This document shows, one piece after another, positions 38,825 through 49,623 of a stretch of DNA of 64,000 nt. The position numbers were made by a program, and so were the translations under genes. The notes under the pieces were generated by a model that was not told where the DNA came from, ran no database searches, and was given only the letters and a program-made list of their open reading frames with translations. Position 1 is the first letter of the stretch, and each line of letters begins with the position of its first letter. The DNA comes from Pseudomonas sp. ISL-84 (lineage in GTDB: Bacteria > Bacillota > Bacilli > Bacillales > Cytobacillaceae), in assembly GCA_018613035.1 (NCBI GenBank), contig JAGGRA010000005.1:99789-163788 (forward strand), given 5' to 3'.

Positions 38825-39022
38825 TTATTCCTCATGCCTCACAAGAACTTTTTTCATTTTGCGGGAAAATTCTCTTCTTGGGATCATGACGCTGTGTCCG
38901 CAGCCTTCGCACTTAATTCTGATATCTGCTCCCATTCTAATGATTTTCCAGCGGTTTACTCCGCACGGGTGTGGTTTCTTCATCTCCACAACATCATGCA
39001 GATCAAATTCCTTTTGTTCCAT
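38825..39022 (-). CDS. DUF951 family small zinc-ribbon-like protein
   Basis: The 65-residue protein has the DUF951 pattern: FDLHDVVEMKKPHPCG, then IKCEGCGHSVMIPRREFSRKMKKV. Cysteines 20, 39 and 42 and a histidine could hold a metal; the basic C-terminus suggests nucleic acid contact. GAGGGGT precedes the ATG, 2 bp after the mscS stop, so they share an operon. Function unknown. Confidence 0.88.
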   Translation of the reverse strand: MEQKEFDLHDVVEMKKPHPCGVNRWKIIRMGADIRIKCEGCGHSVMIPRREFSRKMKKVLVRHEE

Positions 39023-39024
39023 TT

Positions 39025-39927
39025 TTACCCCTCCGAATTCAATTTTGGTTTATCCTGGGCAGGTGCTTCTTCATTCCGTGTATACATAACAAGACGCGGG
39101 AACGGAATTTCAATGCCATGCTCATCTAAGCAAAGCTTAATTTCTTTTCGCAATTGGCGTGCGATATAAAAATGCCTCATCGGCAAAGTTTCTGATACAA
39201 CCCTAAGAACAACATCAGAAGCAGCGAGGTTTTGAATTCCTAGAATTTCCGGCGGTTTGACCATGTCTTCATATTTTTCAGGCAGCTTCTCGAATAAGTC
39301 CTGCAGCACGCTTTCCGCTTTATTAATATCTCCTTCATAAGCAATGCTGACATCCACAAATGCAATACTGTTATTCAGAGAAAAATTGGTCACCTGCATG
39401 ATGCTTCCATTAGGTAGAATATGAAGCTCGCCGGTCCAGTTTTTAATTTTCGTCGTTCGAAGGCCGATTTCTTCAACGGTTCCCTCAAACTGATCAACCC
39501 GAATATAATCACCTACCGAAAACTGATCTTCAAAAATAATAAAGAATCCGGTAATGATATCTTTAACAAGGCTCTGTGCACCAAACCCCACAGCCAACCC
39601 CACGATACCGGCACCGGCCAAAAGCGCTTTTACATCAATGGTCAGTACGGACAGGATCATGATGGCTGCCACAAAGAAAACAACATATGTTAGCATATTT
39701 TCCAGAAGCTTGAGCAGGGTAGCTTCACGGCGTTCGGAGATCCTGAGCCTCGAAGGTGTTCTTACTTTAAAAATATTCCGGATGGCCAGCTTGCCGACCC
39801 TAATCAGAATACTTGTTATGATTAAGATTGCAATAACCTTAAGAAAACCTTCTCCAATTGTTACCCACGTTTTTTCATCGGAAAGCTTATCTATCATACT
39901 GTTAAACAGTTTTTCAATATAACTCAT
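39025..39927 (-). CDS. Small-conductance mechanosensitive channel (MscS family)
   Basis: A 300-residue protein. Three transmembrane helices at about 25-45, 68-90 and 95-118; the pore-lining third helix reads AGAGIVGLAVGFGAQSLVKD. A cytoplasmic beta-domain (VGDYIRVDQFEGTVEEIGLRTT) follows. It opens under membrane tension to release solutes after osmotic downshift. AGGTGA lies before the ATG. Confidence 0.93.
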   Translation of the reverse strand: MSYIEKLFNSMIDKLSDEKTWVTIGEGFLKVIAILIITSILIRVGKLAIRNIFKVRTPSRLRISERREATLLKLLENMLTYVVFFVAAIMILSVLTIDVKALLAGAGIVGLAVGFGAQSLVKDIITGFFIIFEDQFSVGDYIRVDQFEGTVEEIGLRTTKIKNWTGELHILPNGSIMQVTNFSLNNSIAFVDVSIAYEGDINKAESVLQDLFEKLPEKYEDMVKPPEILGIQNLAASDVVLRVVSETLPMRHFYIARQLRKEIKLCLDEHGIEIPFPRLVMYTRNEEAPAQDKPKLNSEG

Positions 39928-40301
39928 GGTTTCACCTGCTTCTTTTTAGTGAAAGTAAATAAGAAAGCTTGTTATTTTATATAACTTCAAATTGAACCCT
40001 CATAAATAGGCTATTCACTAGCTTGTATGAAATTATACTTTATCTTCCCTTACAGTGCGAATACCTATTTAAAAGCAAAATTATTTTATCAATATTCCGC
40101 TTTACTTTACAGTTTTTAGTTTTCCATAAAAGCAGTGCCTTCCTATAGAGCCATTGTTTAAGGAATAAATATTATTGGTATGTATAGATTACAAAAATTT
40201 TCCGTATACTGATAAAAACGTTTTATACTAAGGGCCGCCATTAACATAATCTCATCACTTTGAACCGGCATGGCAAGGAATAAAGAGGGAGTGGGACCTA
40301 T
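39928..40301. other. Divergent promoter region mscS / yyaC
   Basis: 374 bp with no gene. It must contain both promoters. yyaC is a sporulation gene in B. subtilis, so a SigF/SigG-type promoter is expected, but no convincing match to that consensus was found by eye. Confidence 0.35.
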
Positions 40302-40931
40302 ATGAATTTCAAACCAAATTTGTTTGATAAAAAAGGCGGGGCTTCTGCCAGGATAGCGCACGAAGAAACAAACGCGGCTGCTAAATTGGCTGCTGAGCTG
40401 AAAAATATTTTACCTTCAGGCATCGGCAGCCGTCCCATCGTTTTTGTCTGTATAGGCACAGACCGTTCTACAGGCGATTCATTAGGTCCGCTTGTCGGCA
40501 CACTCCTTGAGGAAAAGTCCATTTCTTCTTTTCACGTATATGGGACACTAGAAGATCCCATTCATGCCGTAAACCTGGAAGAAAAGCTGAACGAAATTAA
40601 GAAAAAACATTTTAATCCCTATATTATTGGCATTGATGCATGCTTAGGCCGATTAAAAAGTGTGGGAGTCATCCAAATCGGGGAAGGGCCTGTTAAGCCT
40701 GGAGCCGGCGTGAACAAAGATCTTCCAGAAGTAGGGCATATGCATATAACCGGCATTGTGAACGTAAGCGGCTTTATGGAATTCTTTGTTCTTCAGAACA
40801 CGAGGCTAAACCTGGTACTGAAAATGGCCAAAACAATTGCCAATGGCATTTATGAAGCTAGTCTTACACATCAGACAGCACCAGCCTGGCCGGCATTTAA
40901 ATGGGAATTGAATCGTGAACAAACACCATAA
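40302..40931 (+). CDS. yyaC: Spore protease YyaC
   Basis: A 209-residue protein of the GPR-related YyaC family: FVCIGTDRSTGDSLGPLVG near 47-65 with conserved acidic residues, then GIDACLG and VNVSGFMEF. It is a putative sporulation protease. It reads opposite to its neighbours, as yyaC does near parB in B. subtilis. AGAGGGAG lies before the ATG. Confidence 0.92.
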   Translation: MNFKPNLFDKKGGASARIAHEETNAAAKLAAELKNILPSGIGSRPIVFVCIGTDRSTGDSLGPLVGTLLEEKSISSFHVYGTLEDPIHAVNLEEKLNEIKKKHFNPYIIGIDACLGRLKSVGVIQIGEGPVKPGAGVNKDLPEVGHMHITGIVNVSGFMEFFVLQNTRLNLVLKMAKTIANGIYEASLTHQTAPAWPAFKWELNREQTP

Positions 40932-40940
40932 AAATTGAAA

Positions 40941-40975
40941 GAAAGCCATGGGAGCAGACTCTCATGGCTTTTTTG
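40941..40975 (+). terminator. Terminator after yyaC
   Basis: AAGCCATGGGAG (40943-40954) pairs with CTCTCATGGCTT (40959-40970) with one mismatch, followed by TTTT. Confidence 0.8.
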
Positions 40976-41020
40976 AAGAGTTTATTCTGTTTTGCTTTTA
41001 AGAAGAGCTTTTAACAGCGC

Positions 41021-41734
41021 CTAGAAATAAAGACCAGAAAAATAGATCAACGAGACAATGACCCCGGTTACCAATATCCCCGGCAGCAGGTTGGCTACCC
41101 GGATTTTTGTCAGCCCGGTTAAATTCAGGCCAATGGCAAAAATCATGATTCCGCCTGTAGCGGTCATTTCTTTTATAAAGCTATCCATCAGGATTTGGGG
41201 AACAACTCGGTCAATTTGTGTAGCAAAAAGGGCAATTAACCCTTCATAAATCATGACTGGAAAAGCTGAAAACAAAACGCCTATTCCCAAGGTAGTAGTG
41301 AGAATCAATGCCGTAAAACCATCAATAATGGATTTTGTATAAAGAACAGAATGGTCGCCTCTAATCCCGCTATCCAGTGCACCGATAATGGCCATGGCGC
41401 CAATAACAAAAATCAGTGTCGCTGTCACAAAGCCTTGCGAAATGCTGCCTTCACCCTTTGAACCAATCTTCTTTTCAAGCCAGTCGCCAAACCTATTCAA
41501 TTTATCTTCCAATCCAAAATATTCACCAATTACGGTTCCGAAAACGAGGCTTAAAATAACTACGAGAAAATTCTCGCTCTTGAAGCCCATCTGGAGGCCA
41601 AGCACAATGACAGCAAGGCCAATGGCATGCATAACTGTTCCTTTCATATTCTCGGGAATTCGATGAAGCAATTTCCCTAAAAAGGTTCCGATAATAATTA
41701 ACAAACCATTAACAAGCGTACCAAGCAGAAACAT
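41021..41734 (-). CDS. DUF554 membrane protein
   Basis: A 237-residue polytopic protein with about seven hydrophobic helices and the family start MFLLGTLVNGLLIIIGTFLG, plus the conserved GALDSGIRGDH loop. DUF554 members (YqgA/YdfK-like) are putative transporters. The ATG at 41734 follows AAGGTGA by 5 bases; an upstream GTG lies inside that site. It probably has its own promoter. Confidence 0.9.
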   Translation of the reverse strand: MFLLGTLVNGLLIIIGTFLGKLLHRIPENMKGTVMHAIGLAVIVLGLQMGFKSENFLVVILSLVFGTVIGEYFGLEDKLNRFGDWLEKKIGSKGEGSISQGFVTATLIFVIGAMAIIGALDSGIRGDHSVLYTKSIIDGFTALILTTTLGIGVLFSAFPVMIYEGLIALFATQIDRVVPQILMDSFIKEMTATGGIMIFAIGLNLTGLTKIRVANLLPGILVTGVIVSLIYFSGLYF

Positions 41735-41841
41735 ACTTTTCACCTTATCTATTATTATTTCGTATTTCGAATAATTATTTCATCAACAATATCACGGAAG
41801 GTTCATATAGACAATCATTTTTAAAAGAATCCTTCAAAAAA

Positions 41842-41862
41842 ATAAACCATCCTGAAGATGGC
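41842..41862 (-). terminator. Terminator after parAB
   Basis: CCATC (41847-41851), loop CTGAA, GATGG (41857-41861), then TTTATTTTTTT on the minus strand, directly after the parB stop. Confidence 0.7.
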
Positions 41863-42708
41863 TTAAGAATGGGTATCCAAAAGTTCGATAATACGCTCCA
41901 AGTCTTCTTTAGTGAAAAATTCGATTTCGATCTTTCCTTTGTTTTTGGATTGCTTGATATGAACAGTGGTTCCGAATCTTTCTCTAAGAGAGGATTCACG
42001 TTCCTTTATAAATATATCCTTTTGAACCTTAGGCTTCTTCGTTTCACGTGAAACATCATTCAACTGTTGTATCAGCTGCTCCAGCTGGCGGACATTCAAG
42101 CCATCTTTGATCGTTTTTTCGACCAGTGCCGGCAATTTTTCTTTCTTTCTTAATCCCAGCAGCGCGCGTCCATGTCCCATCGATATTTTCCCATCTGATA
42201 TCAGTTCCTGTATTTTAGGAGGAAGAGATAGCAGCCGGATGTGATTTGCAATGTGCGGCCTGCTTTTCCCTAGGCGCTTGGCTAATTCCTCTTGGGTTAC
42301 CTTCAGCTTATCCATTAAAAGCTGATAGGCTGCAGCTTCTTCTATAGGAGTTAAATCTTCACGCTGCAAATTTTCAAGGACAGCCAGCTCCATCATTTGC
42401 TGTTCATTTAATTCTTTCACAACAACAGGAACGGTTTCCAGATTGGCTTCTTTTGCTGCCCGATAGCGCCGCTCGCCAACAACAATTTCATAGCCCTTTA
42501 TGCTTTTCCGGACAATGATCGGCTGGAGAATTCCATGTTCCATAATGGACTGCTTTAATTCTTCAATCGCTTCCTTTTCAAACACTTTCCGCGGCTGATA
42601 AGGATTTGGGCGGAGTTCTTTAATTTTAACCTCTTTTAACGTTTCTTCTTTTTCAGCTTCAATATTGTTAAAAAAAGCATTCAGACCTTTTCCTAAGCCT
42701 TTAGCCAT
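41863..42708 (-). CDS. parB: Chromosome partitioning protein ParB (Spo0J)
   Basis: A 281-residue protein. The N-terminal CTP-binding/ParB domain includes GERRYRAAK, a helix-turn-helix recognises parS (LGKSRPHIANHIRLL), and a C-terminal dimer domain closes the clamp. It loads at parS, spreads, and recruits SMC. Its own coding sequence contains parS at 42040-42055, as in B. subtilis spo0J. It overlaps parA by 8 bp. Confidence 0.97.
   Translation of the reverse strand: MAKGLGKGLNAFFNNIEAEKEETLKEVKIKELRPNPYQPRKVFEKEAIEELKQSIMEHGILQPIIVRKSIKGYEIVVGERRYRAAKEANLETVPVVVKELNEQQMMELAVLENLQREDLTPIEEAAAYQLLMDKLKVTQEELAKRLGKSRPHIANHIRLLSLPPKIQELISDGKISMGHGRALLGLRKKEKLPALVEKTIKDGLNVRQLEQLIQQLNDVSRETKKPKVQKDIFIKERESSLRERFGTTVHIKQSKNKGKIEIEFFTKEDLERIIELLDTHS
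42040..42055. other. parS site inside parB
   Basis: CGTTTCACGTGAAACA, one mismatch from the 16-bp consensus, with the same sequence as the walK site. The equivalent site in B. subtilis spo0J is a primary ParB nucleation point. Confidence 0.92.
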
Positions 42709-43462
42709 TCGAAACCACTTCCTTTGCCAATTCTAAATATACTTCAGCTCCGCGTGACTTCGGATCATAAGTAATAATCGGTTCACCATGGCTCGGAGCC
42801 TCACTCAAACGCACATTGCGGGGAATAATGGTTTTATATACTTTATCCTGAAAATATTTTTTAACCTCTTCAATGACCTGAATGCCAAGGTTAGTACGGG
42901 CATCGAGCATGGTCAGCAAAACACCTTCAATTTTTAAATCATGATTCAAATGCTTTTGAACAAGGCGGACTGTATTCAAAAGCTGACTCAAACCTTCAAG
43001 CGCATAATATTCACATTGCACCGGTATAATGACCGCATCAGATGCTGTCAATGAGTTAATTGTTAAAAGTCCGAGGGAAGGAGGGCAGTCAATAATAATA
43101 TAATCAAAGTTTGCTTTTACCTCTTCCAAAGCTCTTTTCAACCTTACTTCTCTTGAAATGGTAGGAACCAATTCAATTTCCGCACCTGCCAGCTGGATAG
43201 TAGCGGGAATTGCATATAAATTCTCAACCGATGTTGACTTTATTACCTTTGCTGCTTCCACATCGTCAACAAGTACATCATATATGCATTGGTCCACATC
43301 AGCTTTTTCAATGCCAATCCCGCTCGTTGCGTTCCCCTGGGGATCAATATCAACCAATAAGACCTTCTTTCCTATGTATGCCAGGCATGCGCCCAGATTG
43401 ACGGAAGTAGTGGTCTTGCCCACTCCGCCTTTTTGGTTCGCTACAGCTATAATCTTGCCCAC
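42701..43462 (-). CDS. parA: Chromosome partitioning ATPase ParA (Soj)
   Basis: A 253-residue deviant-Walker ATPase: KGGVGKTTT near residues 10-18, and VLLVDIDPQGNAT. It moves and controls ParB-origin complexes and regulates DnaA. The start chosen is GTG at 43462, after GCAGGTGA, giving exactly the B. subtilis Soj length; the ATGs 18-21 bp upstream have no site. Confidence 0.97.
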   Translation of the reverse strand: MGKIIAVANQKGGVGKTTTSVNLGACLAYIGKKVLLVDIDPQGNATSGIGIEKADVDQCIYDVLVDDVEAAKVIKSTSVENLYAIPATIQLAGAEIELVPTISREVRLKRALEEVKANFDYIIIDCPPSLGLLTINSLTASDAVIIPVQCEYYALEGLSQLLNTVRLVQKHLNHDLKIEGVLLTMLDARTNLGIQVIEEVKKYFQDKVYKTIIPRNVRLSEAPSHGEPIITYDPKSRGAEVYLELAKEVVSNG

Positions 43463-43509
43463 GGTGTCACCTGCTTTCATCATTAAAAATAACAGCCTCT
43501 ATATCATTT

Positions 43510-43740
43510 ATTTTATACTCTGTTAAACTAGCGTGTTGATTTCCGCTGCAGGCACTCTGCGAACTGCGGGTGTTCCGAAGCTCCTCGGCGTATTCGCGCC
43601 TTTGGGGTCTTTCCCTTTACTCCCTACTCCCGCAGGACTAAGCACACACGATTTTACCTCTGGAGGAAATGCGAAAACACTTTCGTGGATCTTATTCCTT
43701 CCGCTCCAATTAACACGGTGCTAAATCAAGATTCTAATAG
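43510..43740 (-). repeat. Intergenic palindromic repeat copy A
   Basis: In the minus orientation it reads TTGGAGCGGAAGG ... CTCCTGCGGGA ... GACCCCAAAGGCGCG ... GCCGAGGAGC ... CCGCAG ... GCAGCGGAAATCAACA. The ends are inverted (GGAGCGGAAGG and CTTCCGCTCC-type halves). It fills most of the 485-bp gap between noc and parA, which has no gene. Confidence 0.7.
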
Positions 43741-43896
43741 GGTTAAATTTTTTGAATACCCTTTAATCACGTAGTCTATTTTATCACGAAAAAGGAGAGA
43801 GAATTATTTTTTTGTTAAAAATAAGAAGATTCTAACAGTCTTTTGGAATTAGAGTATTTCATGTGCATAGGACAATAGGAGACTTTAGGGGAACAG

Positions 43897-43945
43897 CAAA
43901 AAACGCGAGAATCCAACAGTTGGCCTGTTTGGTTTCCCGCGTTCA
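43897..43945 (-). terminator. Terminator after noc
   Basis: An imperfect long stem: AACGCGAGAATCCAACAG (43902-43919) pairs with CCTGTTTGGTTTCCCGCGTT; TTTTTTG follows on the minus strand. Confidence 0.8.
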
Positions 43946-43947
43946 TT

Positions 43948-44835
43948 TTATTTCTTTTTAGGAATTTTAATTGTAATTTGATAAAATTCATCAAATTCCT
44001 CTTCTTCGGAATCTAGATTGATGCCGCTGTCAGAAACCATGGAAAGAGATTGGCGGATGGTGTTGACGGCAATTCTCATATCCTTGCTGAAAGCTTTCCG
44101 CTTTGGCTTTGGCTTCGGATTTTTCTGTTCAAGAATCCTTACCACACGATCTTCTGTCTGCTTGACGTTTAGATTTTTTTCCACAATTTCCTGCAGCAAA
44201 GCAACTTGCTTTTCAGGATCTTTTAAAGGGATAAGCGAACGGGCGTGCCGTTCAGTAATCGACTTGCTTAATAATGCATCCTGGACAGGCTGAGGCAGTT
44301 TTAACAGCCTAAGCTTGTTCGCAACGGTTGATTGGCCCTTCCCAAGGCGCTGCGCCAATGCTTCCTGTGTCAGATTATGCAGCTCCAAAAGCTTCCCATA
44401 TGCAACAGCCTCTTCAATTGGGGATAATTCTTCCCTTTGAAGATTCTCAATTAATGCAACTGAAGCGGTTTCTGTATCGCTGAGATTCTTTACGATTGCC
44501 GGGGCTTCTTCCCAGCCAAGCTTTTTCATGGCCCGATATCTTCGTTCACCAGCAATAATCTCAAACTGGCCGCCTTCAAATTCCCGTACAACAATCGGCT
44601 GGATAATGCCATGTGTATGGATGGTTCGAGAAAGCTCTTCTATTTTTTCATCATCAAACACCGTTCTTGGCTGAAAACGGTTGGGAACGATTTGGTCAAT
44701 AGGTATTTTCTTAACTTCTTCTTTTTCGCTTAAGTCTTCAACTTCAATATCCAATTGTTCTTCTGCTGGTTTTTCCGCTGTAACTTGTTCTCCCTTTTCG
44801 CCTAGGCCAAAAAAGCGTGAGAAAGAATGCTTCAT
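43948..44835 (-). CDS. noc: Nucleoid occlusion protein Noc
   Basis: A 295-residue ParB paralogue. It begins with the membrane-binding amphipathic helix [14 protein letters not shown], followed by a ParB/CTP domain with GERRYRAMK and the helix-turn-helix [15 protein letters not shown]. Noc binds its own NBS sites and the membrane to block Z-ring assembly over DNA. AAAGGTGG lies before the ATG at 44835. Confidence 0.97.
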   Translation of the reverse strand: MKHSFSRFFGLGEKGEQVTAEKPAEEQLDIEVEDLSEKEEVKKIPIDQIVPNRFQPRTVFDDEKIEELSRTIHTHGIIQPIVVREFEGGQFEIIAGERRYRAMKKLGWEEAPAIVKNLSDTETASVALIENLQREELSPIEEAVAYGKLLELHNLTQEALAQRLGKGQSTVANKLRLLKLPQPVQDALLSKSITERHARSLIPLKDPEKQVALLQEIVEKNLNVKQTEDRVVRILEQKNPKPKPKRKAFSKDMRIAVNTIRQSLSMVSDSGINLDSEEEEFDEFYQITIKIPKKK

Positions 44836-44976
44836 CACCCTGCACCACCTTTACGAAACTCCCTATTACATATTCTCTATAATAATGACAATTCCTGCCG
44901 AACTGTAACAATATAATATTTGGTAAAAGACAAATTAATCTATACCATTATGTCATACATTGCTGAAATGTGCACC

Positions 44977-45693
44977 CTACTCAATTGGTGTTTTATTGGG
45001 TGTACCCGGCTTCCTTGGATACTTTTTAGGTGTGCTTTTTTCCTTTTTAATGATCAAAATGTTGCGCTCGCTTTCTTCCTCTGGCAATGTGAAGGTATGA
45101 GCGTCAACAAGTTTTCCGCCTAAGACCGCTATCGCTTTCTTGCCGGCATCCAGCTCTTCTTTTGCACTTGCACCCTTCATGGCAACAAACAAGCCTCCTG
45201 TTTTAGCCAGCGGCAAACAAAGCTCGCTCAATACCGACAATCTGGCAACTGCCCTTGCTGTCACAACATCAAAGGATTCGCGGTATTCTTTATTTTGGCC
45301 AAAGGTTTCCGCGCGGTCATGAATAAAACGGACGTTTTCCAATTCTAATGCCTTTGCCAAATGCTCTAGAAAACCGATGCGTTTATTAAGTGAATCAACG
45401 ATCGTAATATGTAATTCCGGAAATGCAATTTTTAACGGAATGCTTGGAAAACCCGCACCCGCTCCGACATCGCAAACTTTCAGCGGCTGTTTAAAGTCAA
45501 AGTAAAATGCTGCGGTAATTGAATCATAAAAATGCTTTAAATAAACATCTTCTTTATCTGTAATTGCTGTTAAATTCATTTTTTCATTCCATTCCACTAA
45601 TGTGGAATAGTAGGTTTCATATTGATTTAATTGCCGAGGCGAAAGGGCAATCCCTTTCGCCGCCAGCATTTCTGTAAATTGTTCTATATTCAT
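44977..45693 (-). CDS. rsmG: 16S rRNA guanine(527)-N7 methyltransferase RsmG (GidB)
   Basis: A 238-residue protein with SAM-binding [14 protein letters not shown] near 70-83 and [19 protein letters not shown]. It methylates G527 of 16S rRNA. Start [10 protein letters not shown] at 45693 follows AAAGGA by 7 bases and matches the Bacillus length; the upstream ATG is not supported. Operon with mnmG and mnmE. Confidence 0.96.
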   Translation of the reverse strand: MNIEQFTEMLAAKGIALSPRQLNQYETYYSTLVEWNEKMNLTAITDKEDVYLKHFYDSITAAFYFDFKQPLKVCDVGAGAGFPSIPLKIAFPELHITIVDSLNKRIGFLEHLAKALELENVRFIHDRAETFGQNKEYRESFDVVTARAVARLSVLSELCLPLAKTGGLFVAMKGASAKEELDAGKKAIAVLGGKLVDAHTFTLPEEESERNILIIKKEKSTPKKYPRKPGTPNKTPIE

Positions 45694-45759
45694 TAGCAAA
45701 TCCTTTCCGCTATAAGACATGATCGGATTTATCCCGTACGAATTAGCTGCACCCTGCTT

Positions 45760-47649
45760 TTATTCTGCCGATACCCTGGCAATTCTGCCTTGTTCCAGAT
45801 AAACAAGCAAAATGGAGATGTCCGCAGGGTTAACTCCAGAAATTCTTGATGCCTGTGCGATCGATAGAGGCCTAACTTCTTTCAGTTTTTGTTTCGCTTC
45901 GGATGCTAGTCCGTTAATGGCATCATAGTCAATGTTTTCAGGGATCTTCTTGTTTTCCATCTTCTTCAGGCGCTCCACCTGCTGGAGAGATTTTTCAATA
46001 TATCCTTCATACTTGATTTGTATTTCAACTTGTTCCGTTACATCCGGATCAAGTGTTCCCTCAGCCGGCACAAGCCTTTGGATATGCTCATAAGTCATTT
46101 CCGGCCTCTTCAATAAATCAGATGCACGGATTCCATCCTTCAGCTCACTGCCGCCCTGGCTCTTGATCAGTTCCTGAACTTCACTGGTTGGTTTAATAAT
46201 AATACCTTGAAGGCGATTCTTCTCTTCTTCAATGGCTTGTTTTTTCAACAGGAATTTCTCATAGCGTTCATCGCGGATCAGCCCAACCTTGTGCCCCAGC
46301 TCAGTTAAGCGCAAATCAGCATTATCATGGCGAAGAAGCAAACGATATTCAGCTCTTGATGTTAGCAGACGGTATGGTTCATTCGTTCCTTTAGTGACCA
46401 AATCATCAATCAGTACGCCAATATAAGCATCTGAACGGCTTAGGATGACTTCTTCTTTTTCCAGAGACTTTAATCCGGCATTCATGCCAGCCATCAGCCC
46501 CTGTCCCGCTGCCTCTTCATAGCCTGACGTCCCGTTAATTTGGCCAGCCGTAAAAAGATTTTTCACTTTCTTTGTTTCAAGGGTCGGCCATAACTGAGTC
46601 GGCACAATGGCATCATATTCTATAGCGTAGCCTGCACGCATCATTTGGACATTTTCCAATCCTGGAATGGTTCTAAGAATCTTCTGCTGAACATCTTCAG
46701 GTAAGCTTGTTGAAAGACCTTGTACATATACTTCCTGCGTATTCCGTCCCTCCGGCTCCAAAAAGATCTGATGCCGTGGTTTGTCATTAAAGCGGACAAC
46801 CTTATCTTCAATGGATGGGCAATAACGAGGCCCTGTTCCTTTAATCATACCGGAGTACATGGGGGAACGATGAAGATTATTGTCAATCAGTGTATGTGTT
46901 TCTTCGTTTGTATAAGTCAGCCAGCATGGCAGCTGGTCAGTTATAAACTTTGTTGTTTCAAAAGAAAAAGCTCTAGGCACATCATCGCCAGGCTGTATTT
47001 CTGTCTTGCTGTAATCAATGGAATGGCTGTTAACACGCGGAGGGGTTCCTGTTTTAAAACGCACTAAATCAAACCCAAGCTCCTGCAGATGCTCTGAAAG
47101 CTTAATGGAGGGCTGCTGGTTATTAGGACCGCTGGAGTATTTAAGTTCCCCTAGAATAATTTCTCCTCTTAGGAATGTACCCGTCGTAATGACAACCGTT
47201 TTTGAAGAATAAACGGCACCTGTCTGGGTGATAACGCCTTTGCATTCTCCATCTTCCACAATCAGCCGCTCAACCATCCCCTGAATCATTCTCAGGTTCG
47301 GTTCATTTTCCAATGTTTTTTTCATCTCGTGCTGATACGTGAATTTATCAGCCTGGGCTCGCAATGCACGAACGGCAGGCCCTTTTCCAGTATTAAGCAT
47401 TCGCATCTGAATATGGGTTTTATCAATATTCTTGCCCATTTCTCCGCCAAGCGCATCTATCTCCCTAACAACAATCCCTTTGGCAGGTCCTCCTACAGAA
47501 GGATTGCACGGCATAAAGGCTACCATATCCAAATTTATCGTAATCATTAATGTCTTAGCGCCAAGACGGGCCGAAGCAAGGCCTGCTTCAACACCTGCAT
47601 GTCCGGCTCCGACTACTATGACATCATAACTTCCAGCTTCATATGTCAT
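45760..47649 (-). CDS. mnmG: tRNA U34 carboxymethylaminomethyl synthesis enzyme MnmG (GidA)
   Basis: A 629-residue FAD protein. The dinucleotide fold is [19 protein letters not shown] at about 11-29, then [13 protein letters not shown] and a C-terminal MnmE-binding region. It works with MnmE on wobble uridine. GGAGG lies 7 bases before the ATG; it follows mnmE. Confidence 0.97.
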   Translation of the reverse strand: MTYEAGSYDVIVVGAGHAGVEAGLASARLGAKTLMITINLDMVAFMPCNPSVGGPAKGIVVREIDALGGEMGKNIDKTHIQMRMLNTGKGPAVRALRAQADKFTYQHEMKKTLENEPNLRMIQGMVERLIVEDGECKGVITQTGAVYSSKTVVITTGTFLRGEIILGELKYSSGPNNQQPSIKLSEHLQELGFDLVRFKTGTPPRVNSHSIDYSKTEIQPGDDVPRAFSFETTKFITDQLPCWLTYTNEETHTLIDNNLHRSPMYSGMIKGTGPRYCPSIEDKVVRFNDKPRHQIFLEPEGRNTQEVYVQGLSTSLPEDVQQKILRTIPGLENVQMMRAGYAIEYDAIVPTQLWPTLETKKVKNLFTAGQINGTSGYEEAAGQGLMAGMNAGLKSLEKEEVILSRSDAYIGVLIDDLVTKGTNEPYRLLTSRAEYRLLLRHDNADLRLTELGHKVGLIRDERYEKFLLKKQAIEEEKNRLQGIIIKPTSEVQELIKSQGGSELKDGIRASDLLKRPEMTYEHIQRLVPAEGTLDPDVTEQVEIQIKYEGYIEKSLQQVERLKKMENKKIPENIDYDAINGLASEAKQKLKEVRPLSIAQASRISGVNPADISILLVYLEQGRIARVSAE

Positions 47650-47714
47650 GATGCGGCCTCCTTTACTGCAATCATAATCCGCTATTGCGGCATTTTTCTT
47701 GTCTGAAAAATTAT

Positions 47715-49100
47715 CTATTTCCCTAAACAGAACTGAGAGAATAATTGGTCAATCAAGCTTTCATGAACACTGTCGCCAATAATTTCGCCAAGAAGCTCCC
47801 ATGTTCTCGTTAAATCGATTTGCACAATATCTATCGGCGTTCCCATTTCAACACCCTGCATGGCCTCATCAATGGCATTAAAAGCCTGATTTAATAGGGC
47901 GATATGGCGGGTGTTTGATACATATGTGATGTCCCCGGCCTCAATGGATCCTTCAAAGAAAAGGGAAGCAATTGCCTCTTCCAGATCATCTACCCCTTTA
48001 TCCTCCAATAAAGAGGTCGTGACCAATTTATGTTCTTTAGAAAGTTCATGAACGTGGTCCATATTAATTTTTTGGTCTAGGTCCATTTTATTGACAATGA
48101 CAATGACGTCCATGCCTTCGACCGCTTTAAATATATTTTCATCCTCTGCCGTTAACTCATCCGAATTATTAAGTACCAGCAAAATAAGGTCGGCTTCCTT
48201 TAATACCTGTCTGGACTTTTCGACCCCAATCCGTTCGACAATATCTTCAGTCTCCCGAATCCCTGCCGTATCCAGCAATCTCAGCGGAACACCCCTTACA
48301 TTGACATATTCCTCAATTACATCGCGTGTTGTTCCCGGTATATCTGTTACAATAGCCTTATTCTCATGGACAAGGCTATTCAATAGAGAGGATTTACCGA
48401 CGTTTGGACGTCCAACAATAACAGTGGACAGTCCTTCACGCAAAATTTTTCCCTGCTGGGATGTACGCAGAAGCTTTTCAATTTCCTTCTTTACATAAGA
48501 GGACTTTTCCAGCAGCATATGATGGGTCATTTCCTCTACATCATCATATTCAGGATAGTCAATATTCACTTCCACATGGGCAAGGATCTCCAGAATTTCC
48601 TGGCGGAGCTTTTGAATGAGCTTTGAAAGCCGTCCTTCCATCTGCCCGAGCGCCATATTCATGGCCCTGTCTGTCTTAGCCCGAATTAAATCCATTACAG
48701 CTTCTGCCTGCGACAAATCAATTCGGCCGTTCAAAAACGCTCGTTTTGTAAATTCACCAGGCTCTGCAAGAAGTGCTCCATTATTTAATAATAACTGCAA
48801 TACACGATTGACCGAAACCAGACCGCCATGGCAATTTATTTCGATAACATCTTCTTTCGTAAATGTTTTCGGGCCTTTCATCGCTGATACCATTACTTCT
48901 TCTGCTACCTCACCTGTTTTCGGATCAATGATATGGCCGTAATGAATGGTATGGGAGGCTACATCCTTCAGACGCTTTCCTCCTACCCCTCTGAATAAAC
49001 GATCCGCAATTTCAAAAGCCTGGTCGCCGCTGAGCCGGACAATGGCTATGGCACCCTCACCCATCGGCGTAGAAATGGCCGCTATTGTATCAAATTCCAC
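47715..49100 (-). CDS. mnmE: tRNA modification GTPase MnmE (TrmE)
   Basis: A 461-residue protein. The N-terminal folate-binding domain starts [21 protein letters not shown]; the G domain has [27 protein letters not shown] and NKMDLD; the C-terminal end is FCLGK with the functional cysteine. The start is GTG at 49100, 5 bases after GAGAGGTGA; the GTG 9 bp upstream overlaps that site. Confidence 0.97.
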   Translation of the reverse strand: MEFDTIAAISTPMGEGAIAIVRLSGDQAFEIADRLFRGVGGKRLKDVASHTIHYGHIIDPKTGEVAEEVMVSAMKGPKTFTKEDVIEINCHGGLVSVNRVLQLLLNNGALLAEPGEFTKRAFLNGRIDLSQAEAVMDLIRAKTDRAMNMALGQMEGRLSKLIQKLRQEILEILAHVEVNIDYPEYDDVEEMTHHMLLEKSSYVKKEIEKLLRTSQQGKILREGLSTVIVGRPNVGKSSLLNSLVHENKAIVTDIPGTTRDVIEEYVNVRGVPLRLLDTAGIRETEDIVERIGVEKSRQVLKEADLILLVLNNSDELTAEDENIFKAVEGMDVIVIVNKMDLDQKINMDHVHELSKEHKLVTTSLLEDKGVDDLEEAIASLFFEGSIEAGDITYVSNTRHIALLNQAFNAIDEAMQGVEMGTPIDIVQIDLTRTWELLGEIIGDSVHESLIDQLFSQFCLGK

Positions 49101-49229
49101 TCTCTTCACCTCTCTTTTTTTTAGCTTTCATCGATCTATATAAGAATGACTATTATATCGATTCCCAAATTAATAGAATATCACATGCCTATTTGTTAGA
49201 AAAGCATCTCAAACCGTTCATTTTATGCT

Positions 49230-49321
49230 TGTCCACAGACAATTTCCTTTTGAGAAAAAACAATTATCCACACGCTCTATATTTAATATGCTCTATTTTA
49301 ACTTATCCACATGTGAATAAC
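49230..49321. promoter_or_regulatory. DnaA boxes upstream of mnmE
   Basis: TTGTCCACA (49230-49238, one mismatch), TTATCCACA (49264-49272) and TTATCCACA (49313-49321), all in one orientation within 92 bp. They lie 3 kb from the main oriC cluster, in the mnmE promoter region. Confidence 0.65.
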
Positions 49322-49389
49322 AATAAAACCAATGGAGAATTAATATTTTAGAGAGGAATTGATTTTTTGTAAAAGGCTGTTTTCGTAAA

Positions 49390-49540
49390 GTCTACTGAGT
49401 TGATTGGAGTGGAAGGCACTTGACTCCGGCGGGAAGAGAGGGAGCGGGAGACCCCGCAGGCGTGAAGCGCCGAGGAGGCTCCCGTTCCTCCCCGCGGGTT
49501 CGCTGCGTGACTGGAGCGGAAATCAACGGGCAAGCTTTTT
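49390..49540 (+). repeat. Intergenic palindromic repeat copy B
   Basis: TTGATTGGAGTGGAAGGC ... GGGAGACCCCGCAGGCG ... GCGCCGAGGAGGCTCCC ... CGCGGG ... GACTGGAGCGGAAATCAAC. It is the longest GC-rich stretch of the gap and can fold into nested stems. The same family as copies A, C, D and E. Confidence 0.7.
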
Positions 49541-49574
49541 AGGCCAAAAACAATCTATACAAAAAGAGCCTTAT

Positions 49575-49610
49575 AAAAAAACCCAATCCGTGAGTGGATT
49601 GGGTTTTTAA
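49575..49610 (-). terminator. Terminator after khpB
   Basis: AAAACCCAATCC (49578-49589) pairs with GGATTGGGTTTT (49596-49607); T-run on the minus strand. Confidence 0.85.
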
Positions 49611-49623
49611 ATCGTTCTTCCGG

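Noticed and set aside
49404..49610. 68-codon plus-strand frame
   Set aside because: It is a translation of repeat copy B and the khpB terminator.
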